Origin: Aquimarina agarilytica ZC1
GTDB lineage: Bacteria > Bacteroidota > Bacteroidia > Flavobacteriales > Flavobacteriaceae
Assembly: GCF_000255455.1 (NCBI RefSeq)
Contig: NZ_JH621252.1
Location: 83,358-147,357, forward strand
Direction: 5' to 3'
Length of the DNA stretch: 64,000 bases
This document shows, one piece after another, positions 16,984 to 26,006 of the stretch (its first letter is position 1; each line of letters opens with the position of its first letter). Position numbers and translations under genes: made by a program. The notes beneath the pieces were generated by a model. It made no database searches. It was given only the letters and a program-made list of their open reading frames with translations, and was not told the origin of the DNA.

Positions 16984-18537
16984 TTAATACCAAGTAATGC
17001 TGTGTGTTTTGGGATCAATGGTAAAAACACGTTCAAAACCGTCAATTTCTTCTTGGGCAACCATCATAAACAGGGCATTTTTAGGTACGTTTTTAAAATT
17101 CACGCGATTATTTACACTAGAAACAAAATCGCCCAGCGGCTTCCATTCGCCATCCCAATAGCGTAATTGGTAATGCTTTTCATCTTCAATAAAAAAAGGA
17201 TTGTAATCCTCGTTATTATTTACAATTTCATTATCTCGAGTCAAGGTACAGTCAAAAGTATCTTTAAAATTAGGTGCGAGTAGTGTCGTGGTACCATCAG
17301 CATTATTCAAAATAGGAAAACGCTCTAGTATAAAAACATTGTCTTTAAAAATACTAGGCAGGTATACAATATTTCGTCCCATATTGGTAAAACTGGCGTT
17401 TCCATTTTTATCCAAACGGCTCCATTGTGTCGGTTTCCATTTAAACTTGTTAAACACATTTAGATAAGCATGATTTGCCACAGTCTTTGTGCTAAACGTA
17501 TAATTTACGGTACTTACAGGAACATATTCGGCAGTAACATCAATATAATTTTTAGTGCGCATAAATCCTGGCGGAATTTCATTTTCGGGAATTTGATTTG
17601 CCAATGCTCCTTCTTGAATTGAATACGTAGTTCTGATTACTTTACCAATACGCTTTCGGGTTGGGGCAATATTAGTAGCATAATGATAGCCATCAAAAGC
17701 TAAATGATTCCCGGTACTATCAATAATACTATTCCAAAAATGCCTGTTGGATGAGGCGGCATGGTGTGGTGTGTAATCAAAAGTAACAGGTAAGCCTACA
17801 CTGCGCGAAGCATAAATAGCCAAGTTAGCATAGTCGGTACACGTACCTTGGTTCCGCAATGTTAATTGTTTAGGACCAAGCGCCATAATAGGCTCCTTTC
17901 GGTTAAAAATGAATTTAAAATCGATCTTCATTTCGTCCATAAGCAAGCCAAGGACTTCCATGGGATCTTTTTTGTTTTTTGCCAATCGGGCTTTTTCAAA
18001 AAAAGCATCGCTGTAATCGGCTCTCCAAGTTTGCAAAGGCTCAATTAAACTGCGATAGGGTAAAATATATTCGCAAAAAGTAGTAAAATCATAATTGGAT
18101 GCCCAAGGATTAGTACGCCACATTTTAAAAGCCAAATCAATATTTTGGATTAAAAAATCAGCTTTCATTACGTAAATATCTTTAGTAATCACTTGTCTGG
18201 GATGTACTTTAATACTATCGGTTAATTTGCCAAAGGCTTCCAAAGCGGTATCAAAATCTGGGTAGTCAATGTCTTCAAAATTAGTATCCTCTTCATATGT
18301 ATTATACCACCGGCAAGCTTGCGAATAATGAATAGGCATATGTTTAATTAAAAAAACAGCTGCTTCATATTTTTGTGGATCGCCTGCATTTTTGTAATGA
18401 TCCAATACCTTTTGGAGTTCCATTTTGTTTCCTGCGGCCATTTCCAAAGCCTTTGCAATACTTTGCGCATAAAGTGAGCTAAAATTAATTGTACAAAATA
18501 GAATTCCTATGCTAAGTATGCGTGTAATAAAACTCAT
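16984..18537 (-). CDS. Secreted transglutaminase-like domain protein
   Basis: The 517-residue protein has a signal peptide (ending near LYAQ, residue 25). The transglutaminase core carries the full cysteine-protease-like triad: Cys233 in NQGTCTDYANL, His266 in SNRHFWNS and Asp282 in LAFDGYHY. Beta-rich domains follow to the C-terminus. In Bacteroidota such secreted proteins are thought to act as peptidases or amidases on protein or peptide substrates; the substrate is unknown. It is a monocistronic gene divergent from 18640. Confidence 0.82.
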   Translation of the reverse strand: MSFITRILSIGILFCTINFSSLYAQSIAKALEMAAGNKMELQKVLDHYKNAGDPQKYEAAVFLIKHMPIHYSQACRWYNTYEEDTNFEDIDYPDFDTALEAFGKLTDSIKVHPRQVITKDIYVMKADFLIQNIDLAFKMWRTNPWASNYDFTTFCEYILPYRSLIEPLQTWRADYSDAFFEKARLAKNKKDPMEVLGLLMDEMKIDFKFIFNRKEPIMALGPKQLTLRNQGTCTDYANLAIYASRSVGLPVTFDYTPHHAASSNRHFWNSIIDSTGNHLAFDGYHYATNIAPTRKRIGKVIRTTYSIQEGALANQIPENEIPPGFMRTKNYIDVTAEYVPVSTVNYTFSTKTVANHAYLNVFNKFKWKPTQWSRLDKNGNASFTNMGRNIVYLPSIFKDNVFILERFPILNNADGTTTLLAPNFKDTFDCTLTRDNEIVNNNEDYNPFFIEDEKHYQLRYWDGEWKPLGDFVSSVNNRVNFKNVPKNALFMMVAQEEIDGFERVFTIDPKTHSITWY

Positions 18538-18639
18538 ATGCTAGTAAAAAAGTTGGTGTAACAAAAAAATCACTTTTTTTTGACTTAATACACACTGATC
18601 CAATTATATTTACTTCAAAAATTATAAAAAATAAAAATT

Positions 18640-19791
18640 GTGGCCTTTAACTATTTTCTAAGCTTACTAACTGTATTAATATGCTCCCTACTAAGTTATG
18701 GACAAGCAAGTGATGCCGAAAAATTACAAAAAACCCTCACTAAAGCCGCTGAGATTGGTTTAAGCGACACACAAATTGAAGGAATTAAAACCTTGTATGC
18801 CGAATATAATGAGCAGGTAGCGGCGCTTAACGCGAAGCAAAAAGCACATCAAAATGAAACCATTCTTTATTTAAATAGTGAAGATCAAGAGAAAGGTGAT
18901 GCCTTGTTGAATTTTAGAAAAAAATTAGCTAAACTCATAGACATACACGAGTTTGAACGCTTATTTGGCTTTCAGTTCAAAGATCGTATAGAGCGAGAAG
19001 CCGTAGCAAAATATGAGGAAGCTATAGCCACGTATATATTTACTAAAAAACAGCAAAAGTTGGTAAAAGACACCTTTTTACTAAGCACTAAAAACGAAAT
19101 GATGACTTGGGCGTATTATACCTATGATCCAAAAGTAGCCTATGCAAAAACTACCGCAGCAAAAGCTACTAGCTTAAAACGATTTAATGATTTATTAAAA
19201 AGCTTTGAAATACAAAAAACCATTCCCGTAACTGGGAATCCCAAAATGGAACATTTGGTAGCTATGGCAAAAAAGGCTGCCCTTACGGAAGAACAAATAC
19301 AAAAACTACTCCATATTGTTGCCAAACGCAATGATCAAATTGCTGTGTATCCCAGTATTTGGGCAAAAGGCGATGCCAATTATGTGCTTAACTTTCATGA
19401 TAAAGTAACAAGTAAGGAAGAAGCACATCGACAATTTAAAGAGGATTTAGCAAATTTGATCACCTTAAATCAATTTAATACCATGTTTAAGGATCAATTG
19501 CAAACCCAGATAAAAAGAGATGCCTACAATCATTTAGTTGAAGCTGGTAAAGTGTATAATTTTAACAAACTAAGCTTTGAGCAAAAAGAATCCTTAAAAG
19601 CATTGTTATTAAAACACTACACCAACAAAAAAATGTATACCGAATACTACGAATACGATTGGACATTGAGAACTCAAAAATTAAGAGTACTCCAATTTCG
19701 TTTTGAAAAAGCTTATAAAAAAGCCTTAGATGAATTTGGTGTAACGGCAGGTTCGGCAAAAAAATCGGGGGCTAAAGGTTTTGATTGGTAG
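18640..19791 (+). CDS. Secreted helical repeat protein of unknown function
   Basis: The 383-residue protein starts with GTG at 18640, directly before the signal peptide AFNYFLSLLTVLICSLLSYGQ. Two related halves follow: KAAEIGLSDTQIEGIKTLY near 32-50 and KKAALTEEQIQKLLHIVAKR near 210-229, each followed by a long helical stretch with conserved F..LL and INL-type positions. I know no family name. It is divergent from the transglutaminase-like gene across a 102-bp shared region. A bidirectional terminator lies 150 bases downstream. Confidence 0.7.
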   Translation: MAFNYFLSLLTVLICSLLSYGQASDAEKLQKTLTKAAEIGLSDTQIEGIKTLYAEYNEQVAALNAKQKAHQNETILYLNSEDQEKGDALLNFRKKLAKLIDIHEFERLFGFQFKDRIEREAVAKYEEAIATYIFTKKQQKLVKDTFLLSTKNEMMTWAYYTYDPKVAYAKTTAAKATSLKRFNDLLKSFEIQKTIPVTGNPKMEHLVAMAKKAALTEEQIQKLLHIVAKRNDQIAVYPSIWAKGDANYVLNFHDKVTSKEEAHRQFKEDLANLITLNQFNTMFKDQLQTQIKRDAYNHLVEAGKVYNFNKLSFEQKESLKALLLKHYTNKKMYTEYYEYDWTLRTQKLRVLQFRFEKAYKKALDEFGVTAGSAKKSGAKGFDW

Positions 19792-19940
19792 AAGGCCTGC
19801 CTATTCAAGTAATCTTACATCAAAAATTTAGTATCACTTTTTTCTATAATTTAAACAGTATTCACCCTAACCAAGAATAATACGATTTACTAACAAAAAT
19901 TTCGCATATATGCTGTTTCTTTTTTCACTATTCTAGCGTT

Positions 19941-19980
19941 AAAAAAAGCAACCGTAGCTAAGGCTATGGCTGATTTTTTT
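19941..19980. terminator. Bidirectional terminator between convergent genes
   Basis: Seven A residues, the stem CCGTAGC-taag-GCTATGG (one G-T pair), then seven T residues. It sits between the plus-strand gene ending at 19791 and the minus-strand toxin-antitoxin operon ending at 20111. The rest of this 319-base gap holds nothing I can identify. Confidence 0.75.
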
Positions 19981-20110
19981 GCCTTAGACTAGCAAAAAAT
20001 AATTCAACATATTTATACGAAATCATTATCAGTAAATCGTATAATTTATTAGAAAACTAACGCCCTAGCAGTCAAATTTATTAAATTATAAAGAGATGAC
20101 AGCCTACTCT

Positions 20111-20419
20111 TTATTTCTTCATTCTATTTCTTGCTATTTCAGGGTTTCTTCGAGTATGTAAGACAGCAAATAGAATAATCTGCTTCTTAGATTCTTCCAC
20201 TTGATAAAATATAGCATAGGGAAAACGAGGAACTAGAGACTGACGTAATTCCTTGTATTTCTTTTGGTAATTTTCCGGATGCTTACTTATGTAATCTATT
20301 TCTTTGTTAACCTCTTTTTTAAAGTCTTTCGCTAAATTTTGATTTTTATTGTAATACCATTCTTTGGCCTCCTTCAAATCAGAATAAACAAAAGAGAGTA
20401 ATTTAACGTTATAACTCAT
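20111..20419 (-). CDS. RelE/ParE-family toxin, second module
   Basis: The 102-residue protein starts MSYNVKLLSFVYSDLKEAKEW and has the ParE/RelE layout (helical hairpin, then FPYAIFYQVEESKKQIILFAVLHTRRNP). The ATG at 20419 begins on the last base of the antitoxin stop (TAATG), so translation is coupled. An upstream in-frame GTG is less likely. It is distinct in sequence from the first toxin at 5933. The target is not deducible. Confidence 0.82.
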   Translation of the reverse strand: MSYNVKLLSFVYSDLKEAKEWYYNKNQNLAKDFKKEVNKEIDYISKHPENYQKKYKELRQSLVPRFPYAIFYQVEESKKQIILFAVLHTRRNPEIARNRMKK

Positions 20420-20637
20420 TACCACTCATTTTCAACATCTTTCCAATCTAACAAATCATCAGGATTATTTTTATAGCTTTCTAAACGTTGATCGAGTACT
20501 TTTTTATCTGCTGTAGAGATTTTTAGGGAGGCTTCTCTTTCTTTCTTCAAGGTAAGCTCTAAAGCTTCCAATATACTTTCCTTTTCTATTTCAAAAAGCT
20601 GCTCCATAAAGTTATATTTTCTTGCCTGTAAGTCCAT
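20419..20637 (-). CDS. Antitoxin of the second module
   Basis: The 72-residue product starts MDLQARKYNFMEQLFEIEKE, is helical and acidic, and ends DLLDWKDVENEW. It precedes and touches the toxin gene. A longer frame to 20694 would begin upstream of the -7 box TATCTTTG at 20681-20688, so I use the ATG at 20637. This type of short antitoxin wraps the RelE-like toxin and usually represses its own operon. Confidence 0.78.
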   Translation of the reverse strand: MDLQARKYNFMEQLFEIEKESILEALELTLKKEREASLKISTADKKVLDQRLESYKNNPDDLLDWKDVENEW

Positions 20638-20680
20638 GATTCTATTTTTTATTGTATCCAACAGTTGTATACTATTGATA

Positions 20681-20688
20681 CAAAGATA
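20681..20688 (-). promoter_or_regulatory. Promoter -7 box of the second toxin-antitoxin operon
   Basis: TATCTTTG on the minus strand, 43 bases before the antitoxin ATG; identical to the box of the first module. Confidence 0.55.
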
Positions 20689-20827
20689 ATTCATAATATT
20701 TTATTGGTTCTAAACTATGTTCAAGTACTGTTTTCTATATATTTTCTGCTAGGCTATACTCACTAAAAATTAATTTAATTAACACATTTTTATCAGCTGC
20801 CATAATCAAAAAACCACACAACAAGCA

Positions 20828-22192
20828 TTATCCAAACAAGTAACTCACCACATCCTCAATACGGGCTACTTTTATTTGTTGAATTCCTTTACTTGTTACA
20901 CTAGTTTTAGAATATTTTGAAATGAGTATTTGCGAAAAACCTAATTTTTCGGCCTCCTGTATACGTTGATCTACTCGGCTTACGGGTCTAATTTCACCAG
21001 CCAAACCAACCTCAGCAGCAAAGCATATGCCTTTTTCCAATGGAATATCTTCGTTCGAAGATAAAATTGCAGCTACCACAGCTAGATCAATAGCAGGATC
21101 ATCCACATGAATCCCTCCAGTTATATTTAAGAAAACATCTTTTGCTCCCAACCTAAATCCGGCTCGTTTTTCCAAAACTGCCAATAACATATTTAAACGT
21201 TTGACAGGAAAACCTGTAGTACTCCGTTGTGGCGTTCCATATACTGCTGTACTAACTAATGCCTGAATTTCAATCATTAATGGTCGCATCCCCTCTATGG
21301 TTGATGCTATTGCAGTACCACTTAAAGCTTCTTCTTTTTTTGAAAGTAATAACTCACTTGGATTAGCTACCTCCCGCAAACCTGCCGATTGCATTTCGTA
21401 AATTCCCAATTCGGCCGTAGAGCCAAAACGGTTTTTATGTGCCCTAAGAATACGATATACAAAATTACGATCTCCTTCAAATTGCAATACCGTATCCACC
21501 ATATGTTCCAATATTTTGGGTCCTGCAATGGTTCCATCCTTAGTAATATGACCAATTAGCAAAACTGGCGTATTAGTTTCCTTTGCAAACTTGATTAACT
21601 CGCTTGTACATTCTCTTATTTGAGAAATACTTCCAGGACTACTTTCAATATAATCGGTATGCAGTGTTTGAATAGAATCAATAACCAATACATCAGGTTC
21701 AGTTTTTGCTATTTGTTTAAAAATATGCTGTGTTTTGGTTTCGGTAAGAATAAAACAATTATCTGTATCCGATTGCATGCGTTCGGCACGCATTTTTATT
21801 TGTTTTTGACTTTCTTCACCCGAAACATATAAGGTTTTAAAAGGCAATTTTAATGCTATTTGAAGCAACAATGTACTTTTTCCAATACCAGGCTCTCCTC
21901 CTAAAAGCGTTAATGAGCCCGGCACAAGTCCACCTCCTAATACCCTATTAAATTCTCCATCACCAGTATTAAAACGGATATCGGCAGTCGTATCAATTTC
22001 GGAAACCTTTAATGGTTTAGATACCTTTTTTTTTGAATTACTACTGGCTTCCTTCCAAGCTACTTTTTCCTGTTTTTCAATAATTTCCTCTACAATGCTA
22101 TTCCATGACTTACAGCTGTTACACTGACCTTGCCATTTAGCATATTGCGCGCCACAACTTTGACAGTAAAAGGTAGTTTTTGTTTTTGCCAT
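20828..22192 (-). CDS. radA: DNA repair protein RadA
   Basis: The 454-residue protein starts MAKTKTTFYCQSCG. It has the N-terminal zinc finger (C10, C13, C24, C27), the RecA-like core with Walker A GGEPGIGKSTLL, the RadA-specific HKNRFGS motif and a C-terminal Lon-protease-like domain. It is a DnaB-type helicase that helps branch migration in recombinational repair. The ATG at 22192 fits the family start; a longer frame begins with TTG and adds 28 residues not seen in RadA. It lies 91 bases downstream of the GNAT gene on the same strand. Confidence 0.96.
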   Translation of the reverse strand: MAKTKTTFYCQSCGAQYAKWQGQCNSCKSWNSIVEEIIEKQEKVAWKEASSNSKKKVSKPLKVSEIDTTADIRFNTGDGEFNRVLGGGLVPGSLTLLGGEPGIGKSTLLLQIALKLPFKTLYVSGEESQKQIKMRAERMQSDTDNCFILTETKTQHIFKQIAKTEPDVLVIDSIQTLHTDYIESSPGSISQIRECTSELIKFAKETNTPVLLIGHITKDGTIAGPKILEHMVDTVLQFEGDRNFVYRILRAHKNRFGSTAELGIYEMQSAGLREVANPSELLLSKKEEALSGTAIASTIEGMRPLMIEIQALVSTAVYGTPQRSTTGFPVKRLNMLLAVLEKRAGFRLGAKDVFLNITGGIHVDDPAIDLAVVAAILSSNEDIPLEKGICFAAEVGLAGEIRPVSRVDQRIQEAEKLGFSQILISKYSKTSVTSKGIQQIKVARIEDVVSYLFG

Positions 22193-22283
22193 TAAAAATG
22201 TAGTATAAATTGAGCTTGTTAAAATTTGTGCTAATTTAACCCGAATTATGAATAGTAACCGCCTAAAGCGACCCAAAGTTGGT

Positions 22284-22874
22284 TTATTGGTACTTCTTTT
22301 TCATTTTAAATTCCAAAGATTTTTTTACCGTTGGCCATTCGGCATTTATAATAGAAAAAACCACCGTATCTCTTAAACAACCTGTAGCGTCAATTTTATG
22401 GTTTCGTAAAATCCCATCTTGCTTAGCCCCTAAGTTTTCAATAGCTTTTCGCGATGCTAAATTATGTATATGCGTCCTAAACTCAACCGCAATGCAATCT
22501 AATTGCTCAAAAGCATGAGTTAGTAATAAATATTTACATTCGGTATTAACTCCTGTACGCTGGTATGATTTTGCATACCATGTTGTACCAATTTCAAGTC
22601 TTTTATGACTAAGTTCTATATTCATATAACGAGTGCTTCCTACTATTTTATGATTTAGTTGATGTCTTACTACAAAGGTTAACGATACTCCGTCTTTATA
22701 TTCTTGAATGGCTTTTTTGATATAATCTTCCATATTTTCTGGCTTGGGAACCGATGTATACCACAATTCCCAAAGGTTTCCATCCTTAACAGCATCGGTC
22801 AATTCTTGTTGATGTTCCAAGCTAACTACTTCAAGCCGTAACAAACTTCCATCGATATCTAATTTTTTAAGCAT
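22284..22874 (-). CDS. GNAT family N-acetyltransferase (RimJ/RimL-like)
   Basis: The protein has the GNAT core with KIVGSTRYMNIELSHKRLEI and the acetyl-CoA loop region YAKSYQRTGVNTECKYLLL, then FEQLDCIAVEFRTHIHNLAS and RKAIENLGAKQDGILRNH, typical of RimJ/RimL relatives. Substrate unknown. Two ATG starts are possible, 22910 and 22874. I prefer 22874 because MLKKLDIDGSLLRLEVV fits the family N-terminus and a purine-rich stretch precedes it. It may be cotranscribed with radA. Confidence 0.88.
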   Translation of the reverse strand: MLKKLDIDGSLLRLEVVSLEHQQELTDAVKDGNLWELWYTSVPKPENMEDYIKKAIQEYKDGVSLTFVVRHQLNHKIVGSTRYMNIELSHKRLEIGTTWYAKSYQRTGVNTECKYLLLTHAFEQLDCIAVEFRTHIHNLASRKAIENLGAKQDGILRNHKIDATGCLRDTVVFSIINAEWPTVKKSLEFKMKKKYQ

Positions 22875-23062
22875 TTTTTCGTTATTAATACATAATTTAA
22901 ACCCTAACATTATTAAAAATATAAAAATAAATTGTCTTTTTTATTTTTATGAAAATTAAAAAAACAGTTTTCAACAACTTAAAGTCAAGTATTCGCTATA
23001 GCGTCTATTTGTAGGAAACTAAAAATAAAATATCGTTAAAATGCAATATTTTACGCTAAAAA

Positions 23063-23085
23063 GTGTTAAAATGGCATTTTTACAC
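23063..23085. promoter_or_regulatory. Near-perfect palindrome upstream of the 91-residue protein gene
   Basis: GTGTTAAAATG, one central base, CATTTTTACAC: one mismatch in 11. A related half (GTTAAAATG) lies about 25 bases upstream. It is placed 67-90 bases before the ATG at 23152 and could be an operator. Confidence 0.45.
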
Positions 23086-23151
23086 TTATAACACTACAAA
23101 ATTCGTATATTAGCAATACCAAATTTATCAACATCATAAAACCCTACCATT

Positions 23152-23427
23152 ATGAATGCATTACAAATTGAAAAAGAAACTGTAGCACAATTACATTTCC
23201 CTACGGATGATGTGTTAGTAAAAAAAGAAGATCAAGTAAACCGAAACATCTTGTTAAAAAGAGCTCAAGTTTTAGGTAATATTGACCACACAAAAATGAA
23301 AATCATTTTTCAAGATGATATGGGTTTAAAAAAAATACACACAACCATTTGGGGTGTTACAGAAAAGTATGTAATTCTTAAATCGGCAAATGTGCTTCCT
23401 TTAAACCGTATACTTGAAGTATATTAA
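23152..23427 (+). CDS. Conserved small cytoplasmic protein of unknown function
   Basis: The 91-residue product starts MNALQIEKETVAQLHFPTDD and ends LKSANVLPLNRILEVY, alternating charged helices and short strands, without signal peptide or membrane helix. Proteins of this look recur as unannotated single genes in flavobacteria, but I cannot name a family. It has its own upstream region with a palindrome and a downstream 16-bp inverted repeat. Confidence 0.7.
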   Translation: MNALQIEKETVAQLHFPTDDVLVKKEDQVNRNILLKRAQVLGNIDHTKMKIIFQDDMGLKKIHTTIWGVTEKYVILKSANVLPLNRILEVY

Positions 23428-23457
23428 TTAGCATATGTGTTTATAAAAACCTACACC

Positions 23458-23515
23458 ACCTTTGAAATACCATGAGTACGAATAATTAAAATCGTTTTTA
23501 TGGTATTTCAAAGGT
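23458..23515. repeat. Perfect 16-bp inverted repeat downstream of the small gene
   Basis: ACCTTTGAAATACCAT (23458-23473) is repeated inverted at 23500-23515 around a 26-base loop. It is followed by TTATAG rather than a T-run, so it is a weak terminator candidate or an RNA-stabilising hairpin. Confidence 0.65.
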
Positions 23516-23550
23516 TTATAGCAAAATATAATTTGTAATATCAAAGGCAT

Positions 23551-23651
23551 GAGCTGTTCAAATTAACATATAATTTAACGTGTTACGTTTAGTTTTTTCA
23601 TAAGGTGGTTCTAGTGATAAAACGTTTCACAAAATTATTTTTGAACAGCTC
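23551..23651. repeat. 101-bp element with 12-bp terminal inverted repeats (MITE-like or long hairpin)
   Basis: GAGCTGTTCAAA at 23551-23562 and its exact inverse at 23640-23651, with a nested imperfect pair (GTGTTACGTTT / AAACGTTTCAC) inside. TTTTT follows on the plus strand. There is no coding capacity. The arms resemble insertion-sequence ends, but no target duplication is obvious. Confidence 0.55.
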
Positions 23652-23741
23652 TTTTTATATACAATACCAACTCTTAAATGAATTTACTAGAATAATAGTA
23701 GCATTTGTCATTGGATGTTATATAAGATTAAGATACAAAAA

Positions 23742-24713
23742 CTAGTATCCCATATGCTTCCGCACTCTTTTTAAAGTGACTGAGGCAACTTTTTCTGCTT
23801 TTTCGGCTCCAATTTTTAACGCCTCTTCAATTTCTTGAGGATTAGCCATGTAATGATTAAATTTTTCGCGCTCAGTTTTAAAACGCTTCAAAACACATTC
23901 ATATAAAGCTTGTTTAGCGTGTCCGTATCCAAAATTTCCTGCCAAATAGTTGGCGCGTAATGCCTCAATTTCTTCGGGAGCACCTAACAATTTGTACAAA
24001 GTAAATACATTACAAGTATCCGGATCCTTTGGCTCCTCTAATGGAGTACTGTCTGTAGCAATACCCATAATTTGCTTACGCAATTTTTTATCTGGCAAAA
24101 AGATGTTAATTATATTCCCTTTGGACTTACTCATTTTACTCCCGTCTGTTCCGGGAACATACATGGTACTTTCCTGAGTTTTAGCTTCGGGTAACACAAA
24201 CAATTCCTTACCAACTTGCGCGTGGATACGTGAAGCCACATCCCTTGTCATTTCCAAATGTTGTAACTGATCCTTACCTACGGGCACCAAATCCGCATCA
24301 TATAATAATATATCCGCTGCCATTAACATTGGGTAAGTAAACAAGCCGGCATTAACATCTGCTAAACGATCTGCCTTATCTTTAAAAGAATGGGCCAATG
24401 TTAGCCTTTGGTATGGAAAATAACAGCTTAAATACCAACTCAACTCGGTTACTTGTGGAATATCACTCTGACGATAAAACACCGTGTTTTCAACGTTTAG
24501 TCCACATGACAACCAAGCTGCTGCGGTTGCTAGTGTGTTTTCTTTTAAAATTTTAGCTTCCTTAATTTGTGTTAACGAATGCATATCGGCAATAAACAAA
24601 AACGAAGTATTTGCGGGCTCATTTGCCATGCGAATTGCAGGTAAAATTGCTCCTAAAATATTTCCCAAATGTGGAGTTCCTGTGCTCTGTACCCCCGTTA
24701 GTATTTTTGCCAT
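23742..24713 (-). CDS. trpS: Tryptophan--tRNA ligase
   Basis: The 323-residue protein starts MAKILTGVQSTGTPHLGNIL, which holds the HIGH-type motif (PHLGN). The KMSKS-type motif GSKMSKSKGN lies about 190 residues on. It is the class I enzyme charging tRNA-Trp. The ATG at 24713 is chosen because the longer frame starts at the TTG that forms the -33 element of its promoter. A minus-strand promoter with both elements is visible at 24730-24761. Confidence 0.96.
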   Translation of the reverse strand: MAKILTGVQSTGTPHLGNILGAILPAIRMANEPANTSFLFIADMHSLTQIKEAKILKENTLATAAAWLSCGLNVENTVFYRQSDIPQVTELSWYLSCYFPYQRLTLAHSFKDKADRLADVNAGLFTYPMLMAADILLYDADLVPVGKDQLQHLEMTRDVASRIHAQVGKELFVLPEAKTQESTMYVPGTDGSKMSKSKGNIINIFLPDKKLRKQIMGIATDSTPLEEPKDPDTCNVFTLYKLLGAPEEIEALRANYLAGNFGYGHAKQALYECVLKRFKTEREKFNHYMANPQEIEEALKIGAEKAEKVASVTLKRVRKHMGY

Positions 24714-24729
24714 TGTGTTGTTTTTTGTG

Positions 24730-24761
24730 CAAATATAAAAGAACTTATCAGATGTATTCAA
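24730..24761 (-). promoter_or_regulatory. Promoter of trpS
   Basis: On the minus strand: TTG at 24761-24759, 21 bases, then TATATTTG at 24737-24730. This matches the Bacteroidota sigma-A pattern TTG...TAnnTTTG, 16 bases before the ATG. Confidence 0.7.
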
Positions 24762-24803
24762 TCCACTTGTTATTTACCCCGAATTAGGCACTAAAACTTA
24801 CAA

Positions 24804-24831
24804 AAAAAGCAATCGATCTCGATTGCTTTTT
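24804..24831. terminator. Bidirectional terminator
   Basis: AAAAAGCAATCGA, TC, TCGATTGCTTTTT: a perfect stem with A and T runs on both sides. It ends the minus-strand endonuclease-family gene before trpS. Confidence 0.85.
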
Positions 24832-24891
24832 CCTTAATTATACTTCCTAAAATGTAAGCTTGCTTCAATGTTTATTTTATAGGACGTGTTC

Positions 24892-25869
24892 TTATTTATT
24901 CAATTTTAATTGAATAAATACAGGAAAATGGTCACTATATCCCCCTTTGTAACGTCGACCTACATAAGTACGAAATGGCGTGCCTTTGTAACGACCTCGA
25001 TAAATTTTTAAAAAATCATCATCAAATATTTTGGCATTGGCAAAGGAGTGCTTCCCAGCTTCATACTTATGAAAACTATTGCTAAAAATGACTTGATCAA
25101 ATAAATTCCATGCGCCTCTATAGGACAAACTTCCGCTTGAGCGGGTTAATAATTTTTCCATTGGGTTGTAAAAATCGGTTTGTACCAAGTGCTTTTTTAC
25201 GCTATTATCAATAGGATCATCATTAAAATCACCCATTATGATAATCTTAGCTTCGTCACCTTCTTCGTCCTTAATTTTATCAATAATTTCTCGATTTCTT
25301 TCTGCAGCAGCAACACGCTTATATTCGGTTAGATCCGCACCATCTCTACGTGAGGGCCAATGATTAACTAATAGGTGAATTTTTTCTCCGTTAAGGAAAC
25401 CACTCACCCATAAAATATCACGGGTATGATCCACCTCTCCTTCATAACCTTCTACGTAAAGTGACACCGCCTCTTTATGCGTAACTTCAAAATATTTTTT
25501 TTGATAGAGTAACGCCACATCAATACCCCGTTCATCTGGTGAATCAAAATGTACTATTCCATAGTCTTTATTTATTAAGTGCTTTGAATTTGTTAAATCC
25601 TGTACCACTTGTAAATTTTCAACCTCGGCCAATCCTATAATTGTGGGTGCTTTTCCTGTTTGCGCAAAGCCAATATTGGAAATAGCCGTCCCTGTTTTAA
25701 ACACCTTCTTTTTGTAGCGTTTTGGGGTCCACTGTTTTTCGGATTCTGGCAAAAAGTCATCGTCTAATGTATTTAGATCATTTTTAGTATCAAATAAATT
25801 TTCGATATTATAAAAAGCCACCGTAAAAAAATCGGTATCTGTTTTGGTTTTATAGTTTTGGTATCTCAT
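24892..25869 (-). CDS. Endonuclease/exonuclease/phosphatase family protein
   Basis: The 325-residue product starts MRYQNYKTKTDTDFFTVAFY. It carries the EEP superfamily residues: YNIENLF near the N-terminus, GLAEVEN (catalytic Glu), NHWPSRR, MGDFNDDP and a C-terminal SDHFP. Members cleave phosphodiester or phosphomonoester bonds in nucleic acids or lipids; the substrate is unknown. A longer frame to 25965 exists but the added residues do not look like the family. It is divergent from hflX. Confidence 0.85.
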   Translation of the reverse strand: MRYQNYKTKTDTDFFTVAFYNIENLFDTKNDLNTLDDDFLPESEKQWTPKRYKKKVFKTGTAISNIGFAQTGKAPTIIGLAEVENLQVVQDLTNSKHLINKDYGIVHFDSPDERGIDVALLYQKKYFEVTHKEAVSLYVEGYEGEVDHTRDILWVSGFLNGEKIHLLVNHWPSRRDGADLTEYKRVAAAERNREIIDKIKDEEGDEAKIIIMGDFNDDPIDNSVKKHLVQTDFYNPMEKLLTRSSGSLSYRGAWNLFDQVIFSNSFHKYEAGKHSFANAKIFDDDFLKIYRGRYKGTPFRTYVGRRYKGGYSDHFPVFIQLKLNK

Positions 25870-25980
25870 GTATAGTATATTGTTTGCTTTTCCAGAAATA
25901 GGTCGCAAACGTTGTATTAAAATATCAACAATTGAATTATAGGGGTGCAAAATACAAAAATACAAGACACTGCTTTGTTG

Positions 25981-25988
25981 TATCTTTG
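25981..25988 (+). promoter_or_regulatory. Promoter -7 box of hflX
   Basis: TATCTTTG, 18 bases before the hflX ATG at 26007. Confidence 0.6.
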
Positions 25989-26006
25989 TACAATAATTAA
26001 AAGTGC

